From contig DASUSH010000043.1 of NCBI GenBank assembly GCA_036375215.1, positions 1 to 8,165 of the forward strand: a stretch of DNA of 8,165 nt, written 5' to 3'. Origin of the DNA: DASUSH01 sp036375215 (GTDB taxonomy: Bacteria > Actinomycetota > Thermoleophilia > Solirubrobacterales > 70-9). The translations under genes and the position numbers were made by a program. Under the pieces are notes generated by a model. It was not told the DNA's origin and ran no database searches. It worked only from the letters and a program-made list of their open reading frames with translations. Positions 1 to 5,785 of the stretch are shown here, piece after piece. Each line of letters opens with the position of its first letter. The first letter of the stretch is position 1.

Positions 1-1401
1 GACGAGGTCCCGCGCCGCGAGGAGGCGGTCACGCGGGCGCTCGACGGCGGCCTCTTCCAGGACGACGTCGGCGGCGAGACGATCGTCGCCGCGCCGATCG
101 ACGTCGAGGGCAACGTCGTCGGCGCCGTGCTCGCCGACGCGACCCGGCCCGAGGCGCTCCAGCAGTCGCTCGACAAGCTCCAGGAGGACCGGCTGACGAC
201 GCTCCTGATCGCGGTCGGGGTCTCGATCCTGGTCGCGATCCTCGTCTCGTTCCTGCTCACCCCGCGCCTGCGCCGGCTCGCCTCGAGCGCCGCACAGATC
301 GCGGCCGGCCGCCTCGACCGCCCGGTGCGCCCCCGCGGCCGCGACGAGATCGGCGACCTGGGGCGGGCCCTCGAGCGGATGCGATTGGCCCTGCGCCAGA
401 GCTTCGACGCGCTCTCGTCGGAGCGCGACCGGCTGTCGGCGATCTTCGAGTCGCTCGGCGACGCGGTGATGGTGGTCTCGCCCGAGGGCGACGTGCGCTT
501 CGCGAACCCGGCGGCTCGGCGGCTGATCTGGGTCGACGGCAAGCCCGTCGTGCCCCTGCGCCCCTGGTTCCGGCGCGCGTTCGACCGCGGCGAGTCGAGC
601 CACGACGGCCTGCGGGTCGGCGATCGCGTCTACGGGCTGAACGCGCGCGCGATCCCGGCGGAGGACGCGGTCCTGATGGTCGTCCGGGACCGCACCGAGG
701 AGCTCCAGCGCGAGCTCGCCGAGCGCGAGTTCGTCTCCAACGCCGCGCACGAGCTGCGCAACCCGATCGCCGGCATCTCGGGCGCGATCGAGGTCCTGCA
801 GTCGGGCGCCAAGGACGACCCTGAGGCGCGCGACCACTTCCTGCGCCGCCTCGCCGCCGACACCGAGCGGGTGAGCCGCCTCACCCACTCGCTCCTGACC
901 CTCGCGCGGATGGAGGCGATCGGGGAGGGCGAGGCCGAGGTCGTCGGGGTCCGGCTCGCCGTGCAGGAGGCCGCCGAGGCGATCACCCCGCCGGACGGCG
1001 TCAGGCTCCACGTCGAGGCGGATCCGGAGATCGCGGCGAAAGCCGACCCGGTTCTGCTCAGGCAGGTCCTGATCGGCCTCCTGACGAATGCCTTCAAGCA
1101 CACCCCCGCTCCGGGGACGGTTACGCTTCGCGCCCGCCGGCGCGGGGATTCGGAGGTCATGATCGAGGTCGAGGACACAGGTCTGGGCATTCCCCCCGAG
1201 GAGGTCGGGCGAGTCTTCGAGCGCTTCTACCGGGGCAGCGCCCAGCTCGAGAGCGAGGGCTTCGGGCTCGGCCTGTCGATCGCGAAGCGGATGGTCGAGG
1301 TGATGGGGGGCGAGATCGGGGTCAACTCGGATCCCGGGTCGGGGAGCGTCTTCTGGGTGCGGCTGCCAGTGGCGGAACCGAGCGCGACGCCCGTCGCGTG
1401 A
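1..1401 (+). CDS. Sensor histidine kinase, 5' end outside window (PhoR/VicK-like)
   Basis: The reading frame is open from base 1, so the N-terminus is missing and 466 residues are visible. Numbering visible codons, 1-65 look like the end of an extracytoplasmic sensor domain, with strands such as ETIVAAPIDVEGNVVGAVLA. A membrane segment lies at about 66-87, a HAMP linker at about 88-135 and a PAS-like domain at about 144-235 (SPEGDVRFANPAARRL). The HisKA box contains AHELRNP with the phospho-accepting His at codon 250. The HATPase domain has an N box (TNAFKHTP, Asn 363), a G1 box (DTGLGIP from 392), an F box (FERFYRG) and a G2 box (GFGLGLSIAKRM). All catalytic boxes are intact, so an active membrane kinase is expected. 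The response regulator follows after 23 nt and is the likely partner. The stimulus cannot be read from this fragment. Confidence 0.95.
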   Translation, partial: DEVPRREEAVTRALDGGLFQDDVGGETIVAAPIDVEGNVVGAVLADATRPEALQQSLDKLQEDRLTTLLIAVGVSILVAILVSFLLTPRLRRLASSAAQIAAGRLDRPVRPRGRDEIGDLGRALERMRLALRQSFDALSSERDRLSAIFESLGDAVMVVSPEGDVRFANPAARRLIWVDGKPVVPLRPWFRRAFDRGESSHDGLRVGDRVYGLNARAIPAEDAVLMVVRDRTEELQRELAEREFVSNAAHELRNPIAGISGAIEVLQSGAKDDPEARDHFLRRLAADTERVSRLTHSLLTLARMEAIGEGEAEVVGVRLAVQEAAEAITPPDGVRLHVEADPEIAAKADPVLLRQVLIGLLTNAFKHTPAPGTVTLRARRRGDSEVMIEVEDTGLGIPPEEVGRVFERFYRGSAQLESEGFGLGLSIAKRMVEVMGGEIGVNSDPGSGSVFWVRLPVAEPSATPVA

Positions 1402-1406
1402 ATCGC

Positions 1407-1414
1407 AAAGGAGG
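1407..1414 (+). promoter_or_regulatory. Strong Shine-Dalgarno for the response regulator
   Basis: AAAGGAGG lies in the short kinase-regulator gap and is nearly a perfect complement to the 16S rRNA tail. It is 10 nt from the GTG at 1425 and 13 nt from the ATG at 1428, which favours GTG 1425 as the start. A third start, ATG 1418, is only 3 nt away and opens a 5-codon frame that ends at the TAG of 1433-1435. Confidence 0.75.
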
Positions 1415-1424
1415 GTGATGAATC

Positions 1425-2132
1425 GTGATGGCTAGTCCGAGGATCCTGATCGCCGACGACGAGCCGTCGCTTCGCGACTCGGTCTCCTACGCCCTCGAGC
1501 AGGAGGGCTTTCAGGTCACCAAGGCCGTCGACGGCGACGACGCCGAGGAGAAGCTCGGCGACGAGGAGCCGGACTACGACCTGCTCATCCTCGACATCAT
1601 GATGCCCGGCCGCAGCGGCCTCGACCTCTGCCGGGACATCCGCAACCGCAGCCCGATCCCGATCATCCTGCTGACCGCGAAGGACGCGGAGGTCGACAAG
1701 GTCGTGGGGCTCGAGGTCGGCGCCGACGACTACGTCACCAAGCCGTTCTCGGTCCGCGAGCTGATCGGCCGGGTTCGCGCCCAGCTCCGCCGCCGCGAGC
1801 TCGACCGCTCGCAGAGCGCCGACTCCGGGCAGATGATCGACGCCGGCAACGTCCGCATCGACCTGGCCCGCCACCTCGTCACCGTCCGCGGCGAGCCGGT
1901 CAACCTGACCCGCTCGGAGTTCCAGGTGCTGCGGCTGCTCGCCGACCGCCCGGGGCAGGTGTTCAGCCGCAAGGAGATCATGGAGGAGCTCTGGCAGGCC
2001 GAGTTCCGCGGCGACGTGCGCGCCTGCGACGTGCACATCTCGAACCTGCGCCAGAAGGTCGAACGCGACCCGCAGGACCCCGAGCTCGTCCTGACCGTGC
2101 GCGGCGTCGGGTATAAGCTCGCCGAGGCCTGA
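1425..2132 (+). CDS. OmpR/PhoB-family response regulator
   Basis: This 235-residue, two-domain DNA-binding regulator has the usual family length. The receiver domain (about 5-120) has the acidic pair D11/D12, phospho-acceptor D57 in LLILDIMMPG, T84 in LLTAKD, and K106 in DYVTKPF, so every phosphotransfer residue is present. A winged-helix DNA-binding domain (about 138-233) follows, recognisable from RHLVTVRGEPVNLTRSEFQ and ACDVHISNLRQKVERDP, ending in VRGVGYKLAEA. It should be phosphorylated by the upstream kinase and bind direct-repeat operators; none was located. The start is GTG 1425, or possibly ATG 1428. Its TGA overlaps the ATG of the next gene in TGATG, suggesting translational coupling. 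It resembles PhoB/RegX3/MprA types, but sequence alone does not identify the regulon. Confidence 0.95.
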   Translation: MMASPRILIADDEPSLRDSVSYALEQEGFQVTKAVDGDDAEEKLGDEEPDYDLLILDIMMPGRSGLDLCRDIRNRSPIPIILLTAKDAEVDKVVGLEVGADDYVTKPFSVRELIGRVRAQLRRRELDRSQSADSGQMIDAGNVRIDLARHLVTVRGEPVNLTRSEFQVLRLLADRPGQVFSRKEIMEELWQAEFRGDVRACDVHISNLRQKVERDPQDPELVLTVRGVGYKLAEA

Positions 2133-3034
2133 TGGCCTCCCTCCTGGACATGACCCAGCAGGGCGACGTCGCGACGATCAGCGACGAGTCGAAGCTCGCC
2201 ACGGTGAAGCTGATGGACCCGAGCGAGCTCTACCGGTTGTGGGAGCGCCAGCAGTGGGCGTCGAGCGAGATCGACTTCACCAAGGACAGGCGCGACTGGG
2301 AGGAGCTGCCAGAGGAAGTCCGCGACGAGATGATGTACGGGCTCTCAGCCTTCTTCGTCGGCGAGGAGCGGGTCGCGACCCAGTTCTCGGGGCTCGTGAT
2401 GGCCTACGAGAGCCAGCACGAGGAGGCCTTCCTGACGACCCAGCAGGTCGACGAGGCTCGGCACGCGCAGCATTTCAACAACCTCTACGAGCAGGTGCTG
2501 CGGTTCGACGGCAGCTACGAAGACCGCCTCGACGCGGCCCGCGAGCACCTGAACGACGCCTACCGCGTGCTCTTCGACGAGCAGCTCGTCGAGGTCAACC
2601 GGACGCTGATCGAGAACCCCGGCGACGTCGAGGCCAAGGTCGACTACATCGTCACCTACCACATGGTGATCGAGGGCACGCTCGCCCTCTCGGGCCAGTA
2701 CTTCCAGACCCGGTTCATGGAGGGCCGCGGGATCCTGCCCGGCCACGTCGAGGGCTTCAAGAACATCTCCCGTGACGAGCACCGCCACGTCGCCTACGGC
2801 ACCTGGTACCTCCAGCAGAAGTGCCGGGACCCCGGGCTCGCCCGCCGCGCCCAGGACCGGCTCGCCGCGACCCTGCCGGCCGCCGCCGGCGTCCTCGTCC
2901 CGCCCGGCTACTCGCTCGGCGACGAGTACATCTACATGGACGCGAGCTCGCAGGAGATGAACGAGTTCGCCTTCACCGCCCTCAGCCGCCGGCTGAAGGT
3001 GATCGGGATCGGCCTCCCGGCCGTGGCGGCGTGA
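2132..3034 (+). CDS. R2-like ligand-binding oxidase (R2lox; Rv0233-like)
   Basis: This 300-residue ferritin-like protein resembles ribonucleotide reductase R2 but fits the R2lox group. The metal ligands fall in the expected helices: E78 (VGEERV), E108 and H111 (DEARH), E181 (HMVIEG), and E216 and H219 (RDEHRH). V81 lies three residues after E78 and Y176 five before E181, the spacing of the Val-Tyr pair that forms an ether cross-link in characterised R2lox proteins. F115 occupies the place of the classical R2 radical tyrosine (four after the His ligand), arguing against a standard class Ia R2. No R1 (nrdE/nrdA) gene is visible. Characterised members assemble a Mn/Fe cofactor, bind a fatty acid and perform two-electron oxidations; the natural substrate is unknown. 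The protein has no signal peptide and should be cytosolic. ATG 2132 overlaps the regulator's stop and is preceded only by a weak GAGG. ATG 2150 is a less likely alternative start. Confidence 0.88.
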   Translation: MASLLDMTQQGDVATISDESKLATVKLMDPSELYRLWERQQWASSEIDFTKDRRDWEELPEEVRDEMMYGLSAFFVGEERVATQFSGLVMAYESQHEEAFLTTQQVDEARHAQHFNNLYEQVLRFDGSYEDRLDAAREHLNDAYRVLFDEQLVEVNRTLIENPGDVEAKVDYIVTYHMVIEGTLALSGQYFQTRFMEGRGILPGHVEGFKNISRDEHRHVAYGTWYLQQKCRDPGLARRAQDRLAATLPAAAGVLVPPGYSLGDEYIYMDASSQEMNEFAFTALSRRLKVIGIGLPAVAA

Positions 3035-3740
3035 GGGCCTCGCGCAGGTCTTCGGCGACCCGCTCCGGCACCTCGAATACCTGAAGCCAGCTGTACCGGA
3101 CCACGCGCAAGCCGCGCCCGCGCAGGTAGAGGTCGCGGTCGCGATCCCGGACGACGGCGGCCGGCCGGGCGCGTGTGGGCAAGCGAGGGAAGGTGCGCCC
3201 GGAGGGCTCGGCGAAGGGCGTCGCTGCCGGCGCGCCCGGGGCCGCATTCGGCCTCGATCGCGTTCGGATCCAGGAGGCCGAGATAGTCCGCCTCGGCGCG
3301 GGCCTTGCGGAGCGCGTGGCGCGGGACCAGGGTCGAGGCGTCGAGCAGGGTGCGAGCGAGTGGGGTGACCGGTAGCCCCAGATGCTCGATGCGCTCGAGG
3401 GCGGTGGCGGACGGTGATCCCGGGCACCGAGCGGCGGCGGTGCGGGGTCGCCACCTCGATTGCCCGCGGCGGCGATTTCACCAGCCCCCACCAGGCGGCG
3501 GCGCTTCGGCCGGCGAGGGCGGCGCCTGGACCGGCGTTAGATCAGCGCGCCGATCAGGCGGCCGCGCTCGGTGACCCGCCGGTGGCCGAGCGTGTAGACG
3601 CCGGGATGCCGCCGGTGCAGCCGTCCGCGCTCGACCCAGCGCGCAACCCGAGCCCTGCTCATCCCGCATTCGGCGAGCTGGCGCCGCGCGAGGACGCCCT
3701 CTTGCGGCGCGCCGAAGGTCGCGGCTTCGAGGCGAATCCC
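3031..3740 (-). pseudogene. Decayed AbiEi-type antitoxin-domain / DUF559 protein
   Basis: No single frame covers this region, but three frames read in order on the minus strand rebuild one family. Frame one (about 3740 to 3542) has the N-terminal winged-helix part, including EGVLARRQLAECGMS and RLHRRHPGVYTLGHR, and stops at LIGALI-TAA. Removing one A at the stop restores LIYAGPG, then AALAGRSAAAWWGLV and IEVATPHRRRSVPGI (frame two, to about 3400). Frame three supplies HLGLPVTPLARTLLDAS and AEADYLGLLD, to about 3165. A further frame change, with loss of most of the endonuclease-like core, leads to RDRDRDLYLRGRGLRVVRYS and ends near 3031, touching the R2lox stop. No start codon is visible: the frame opens at a TAG at 3744-3746 next to the tRNA promoter. 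Intact relatives have an AbiEi-like N-terminus and a DUF559 (Vsr-like) C-terminus. This copy should make no functional protein. Confidence 0.8.
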
Positions 3741-3744
3741 CGCC

Positions 3745-3750
3745 TAGACT
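3745..3750 (+). promoter_or_regulatory. Probable -10 element for tRNA-Thr
   Basis: TAGACT fits TANNNT and ends 10 nt before the mature tRNA 5' end, leaving room for a short RNase P leader. No convincing -35 hexamer is seen 16-18 bp upstream. Confidence 0.45.
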
Positions 3751-3760
3751 GCACCCCCGC

Positions 3761-3833
3761 GCCGGCGTAGCTCAGCTGGTAGAGCACTTCATTCGTAATG
3801 AAGGGGTCAGCGGTTCGAGTCCGCTCGCCGGCT
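3761..3833 (+). tRNA. tRNA-Thr, anticodon CGT
   Basis: The 73-nt cloverleaf folds completely by eye. The acceptor stem pairs GCCGGCG with CGCCGGC (3826-3832) with discriminator T3833. The D stem pairs GCTC with GAGC and encloses AGCTGGTA. The anticodon stem pairs CTTCA with TGAAG around loop TTCGTAA, giving anticodon CGT at 3794-3796, which reads the threonine codon ACG. The T arm is AGCGG-TTCGAGT-CCGCT. CCA is not encoded and must be added after transcription. The Thr assignment rests on the anticodon. Confidence 0.95.
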
Positions 3834-3837
3834 TTCC

Positions 3838-3873
3838 AAGCGCGCGTCGCGTCGTTGACGCCGCGTCGCGCTT
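3838..3873 (+). terminator. GC-rich inverted repeat after tRNA-Thr, possible terminator
   Basis: AAGCGCG (3838-3844) pairs with CGCGCTT (3867-3873). Inside it GCGTC (3849-3853) pairs with GACGC (3857-3861) around a GTT loop. The position just after the tRNA suits a terminator or a processing structure. There is no clear T tract, so it would have to be a GC-rich, U-poor terminator. The structure also contains the -35 hexamer of the next promoter. Confidence 0.4.
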
Positions 3874-3884
3874 CGTCATAGGGT
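3855..3884 (+). promoter_or_regulatory. Sigma70-like promoter for the SnoaL-like gene
   Basis: TTGACG (3855-3860, five of six matches to TTGACA) is followed after 18 bp by TAGGGT (3879-3884, fits TANNNT). Transcription would start near 3891, about 35 nt before the ATG at 3927, with a purine-rich ribosome-binding stretch (GAGAAGGGG) in the leader. It probably also serves the glycosyltransferase gene at 4326. Confidence 0.6.
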
Positions 3885-3926
3885 CTCGCGGCCCGTTGGA
3901 AGTCACCGAGCCCGAGAAGGGGTGGA

Positions 3927-4316
3927 ATGGCGCAGGACAACGTTGACGTGATCGAGTCGGCCTGGAAGGCGTTCGGGAAGGGCGACATCGAGGCGGTTCT
4001 GTCCTACTTCGCGGAGTCCGCCGAGATCGTCGCCCCGGGGTCGCTGCCGTGGGGCGGCAGCTACGAGGGGCCGGAGGGGATGCGGACCCTCCTCGCCCGC
4101 GCGCTCGAGGACTTCACCGAGTTCAAGGCCGTGCCCGAGAAGGTGCTCGGCGCCGACGACAACCACGTGATCGTCGTCGCTCGCAACACGGGCAGGACCA
4201 AGGGCGGCGAGCGCACCGAGCAGAAGGTGGTCTGGATCTACCAGCTGCGCGACGGCTCGATCACGGGCGCCGAGATCTTCGCCGACACCGCGGCGACGCT
4301 GGAAGCGCTCGGGTAG
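3927..4316 (+). CDS. SnoaL-like / NTF2-fold family protein
   Basis: This 129-residue protein matches the typical size and layout of a single SnoaL-like (NTF2-superfamily) domain. N-terminal helices (NVDVIESAWKAFGKGDIEAVLSYF as a helix-turn-helix face) are followed by AESAEIVAPG. The GGSYEGPEGMRTLL segment is typical of the family, and curved-sheet strands follow (HVIVVARNTGRT, EQKVVWIYQLRDGSITGAEIFAD). Relatives include polyketide cyclases, small isomerases and many proteins of unknown function. No catalytic residues can be assigned, so the substrate is unknown. The protein is cytosolic with no signal peptide. ATG 3927 follows GAGAAGGGG at suitable spacing. The next gene begins 9 nt after the stop, so the two are probably co-transcribed, though a shared function is not obvious. 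Confidence 0.85.
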   Translation: MAQDNVDVIESAWKAFGKGDIEAVLSYFAESAEIVAPGSLPWGGSYEGPEGMRTLLARALEDFTEFKAVPEKVLGADDNHVIVVARNTGRTKGGERTEQKVVWIYQLRDGSITGAEIFADTAATLEALG

Positions 4317-4325
4317 GGAACAGCC

Positions 4326-5396
4326 GTGCCCGGCCCCCGGGTCTCGGTAGTCGTCGTCACGCACAACTCGCGCGAGGCGATCGCGCGGACGCTGCCCGCG
4401 CTCGCCGGCGAGCTCGACTCCGACGACGAGCTGATCGTCGTCGACAACGACTCCGCGGACGGGACCCCGGCGGCGATCCGTGAGCTCGTCCCGGGGGCGC
4501 GGATCATCGAGACCGGCGCCAACCCGGGGTTCGCCGCGGCCTGCAACGCCGGCGCCGAGGCGGCGGGCGGCGACCTGCTCGTCCTCTTGAACCCCGACGC
4601 CCTGCCCGAGCCCGGCTTCCGCGACGCGATCGCGCGCCCGCTCGGCGACGGCCGCGTCTGGGCGGCGTGGATGGGGCTCGTCACCGAGGCGGGCGGGCGC
4701 AAGGTGAACACGCGCGGCGGGGTCATCCACTTCACCGGGATCGCATGGGCCGGCGGGGCGGGGGAGCCGCTTCCCGAGGGCGGCATCCCGGCCGCCGAGG
4801 TCCCGTTCGCGTCGGGCGCCTGCCTCGCGGTGCCGCTCGAGCGCTGGCGCGCGGCCGGCGGGATGCCCGAGCCGTTCTTCCTCTACCAGGAGGACGTCGA
4901 CCTCTCGCTGCGCCTGCGCCTCGCGGGCGGCACGATCGGGATCGAGCCCGCCGCCCGGGTCGACCATGACTACGAGTTCTCGAAGGGCGCCGCGAAGTGG
5001 CGCTATCTCGAGCGCAACCGCTGGGCCGTGATCCTGCGCACCTACCCGCTCGCCCTGCTGCTCGCGCTGGCGCCGGCGCTGGTCGCGACCGAGGTCGCGG
5101 TCTTCGCGATCGCGCTCGCCGGTGGCTGGGGGCGCCAGAAGGTGCTCGCCAAGCTCGACCTGGTCCGCTGGCTGCCCCGCCTGCTGCGCGAGCGCCGCGC
5201 GATCCAGGCGACGCGCGCGATCCCCGCCGCCGAGTTCGCCCGCCACCTCACCCCGGACCTCGACTCCGCCTACCTGGGCCGCGCCGCGCGCTCGCGCGGG
5301 CTCAGAGCCGCGCTGCGCGCCTACTGGTCGGTGGTGCTGGCGCTGCTCGGGTCGACCGGAGACGCCGCTTCGGGATCGCGCGGCGCCACGGGCTGA
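4326..5396 (+). CDS. Family 2 glycosyltransferase (rhamnosyltransferase/WbbL-like)
   Basis: This is a 356-residue GT-A fold transferase starting at GTG 4326. VSVVVVTHNS (6-15) is the first nucleotide-binding strand and VVDNDSADGT (38-47) carries the acidic NDP-sugar contacts. LLNPDA (87-92) supplies the DXD-like metal-binding Asp91, and YQEDVDLSLRL (187-197) has the E189/D190 pair where the catalytic base is expected. A long hydrophobic stretch (about 235-268) makes one or two membrane passes or a monotopic anchor, and basic helices follow. Such enzymes transfer rhamnose, galactofuranose or similar sugars to lipid-linked or cell-wall glycans on the cytoplasmic face. Donor and acceptor cannot be deduced. 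The ribosome-binding site is weak (TAGGGAA). The last 76 bp overlap the convergent DUF2304 gene, and the C-terminal tail there is Gly/Ser/Ala-rich and probably disordered. Confidence 0.9.
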   Translation: MPGPRVSVVVVTHNSREAIARTLPALAGELDSDDELIVVDNDSADGTPAAIRELVPGARIIETGANPGFAAACNAGAEAAGGDLLVLLNPDALPEPGFRDAIARPLGDGRVWAAWMGLVTEAGGRKVNTRGGVIHFTGIAWAGGAGEPLPEGGIPAAEVPFASGACLAVPLERWRAAGGMPEPFFLYQEDVDLSLRLRLAGGTIGIEPAARVDHDYEFSKGAAKWRYLERNRWAVILRTYPLALLLALAPALVATEVAVFAIALAGGWGRQKVLAKLDLVRWLPRLLRERRAIQATRAIPAAEFARHLTPDLDSAYLGRAARSRGLRAALRAYWSVVLALLGSTGDAASGSRGATG

Positions 5397-5785
5397 CCGC
5401 CCGCCGGGTCGCCGTTCGCCTGGCCGGTCCGCATCGCCCGCACCTCGCTGTCGAGCCGGGCGACCTCCTGGGCGAGGATCTTGGTCTCCTCGGACAGCCG
5501 CGAGGTCGCGACCGAGAAGTGCAGGAGGAGGACGAAGGCGATCCCGAACGCGATGATGAAGAGCGCGTTCGGGGGGTAGGCGATCCCAAGCGCGTCCGAC
5601 AGCACGTCGAGCAGGTCGCGCCAGACCGCGAGCACGACGAGCGCGAAGCCGGCGACCATCCAGAGCAGCGCGTAACGCTCGACCAGCCGCCGGCGACGGA
5701 CCAGGTCGAGGATGAAGACGAAGAAGACGACGGTGATCGCCAGCGCGATCAGCTGGATCTGGGTGTCGAGGCCGGAGTCGCTCAC
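5321..5785 (-). CDS. DUF2304 domain membrane protein
   Basis: This 154-residue protein has three predicted membrane helices: LIALAITVVFFVFILDLV (about 12-29), YALLWMVAGFALVVLAV (about 38-54) and ALFIIAFGIAFVLLLHFSV (about 74-92). RRRRLVERYALLW and GIAYPPNALF are typical of DUF2304. A short coiled-coil-like segment (ETKILAQEVARLDSEV) and a Pro/Ala/Ser-rich tail follow. The family is often found next to polyprenyl-phosphate glycosyltransferases, as here, but its biochemical role is not established. A contribution to membrane anchoring or to handling the lipid-linked sugar is a guess. GTG 5785 follows the stop of the upstream transferase directly (TAGGTG), with a strong Shine-Dalgarno inside that gene. 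The 3' end overlaps the convergent glycosyltransferase. Confidence 0.88.
   Translation of the reverse strand: MSDSGLDTQIQLIALAITVVFFVFILDLVRRRRLVERYALLWMVAGFALVVLAVWRDLLDVLSDALGIAYPPNALFIIAFGIAFVLLLHFSVATSRLSEETKILAQEVARLDSEVRAMRTGQANGDPAGGQPVAPRDPEAASPVDPSSASTTDQ

Noticed and set aside
2345..3481. Minus-strand 378-codon frame opposite R2lox
   Set aside because: Only its first part (about 3481-3400) is meaningful, as one block of the AbiEi/DUF559 pseudogene. The rest is antisense to the R2lox gene.
3031..3833. Possible genomic island or attachment site at the tRNA-Thr
   Set aside because: No integrase, no second copy of the tRNA 3' end and no composition shift were seen within the window. 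A pseudogene next to a tRNA is not enough.
3659..3988. Minus-strand open frame of 109 codons across the tRNA
   Set aside because: Its middle part (RTRTADPFITNEVLYQLSYAG) is the antisense translation of the tRNA-Thr gene, a well-known spurious annotation. Its ends are antisense to the SnoaL-like start and out of frame with most of the pseudogene.
3903..5246. Long minus-strand open frame (447 codons) opposite the SnoaL-like and glycosyltransferase genes
   Set aside because: Its composition is Arg/Ala/Asp/Val/Leu-rich, as expected when a GC-rich gene is read antisense. The opposite strand has clear family motifs.
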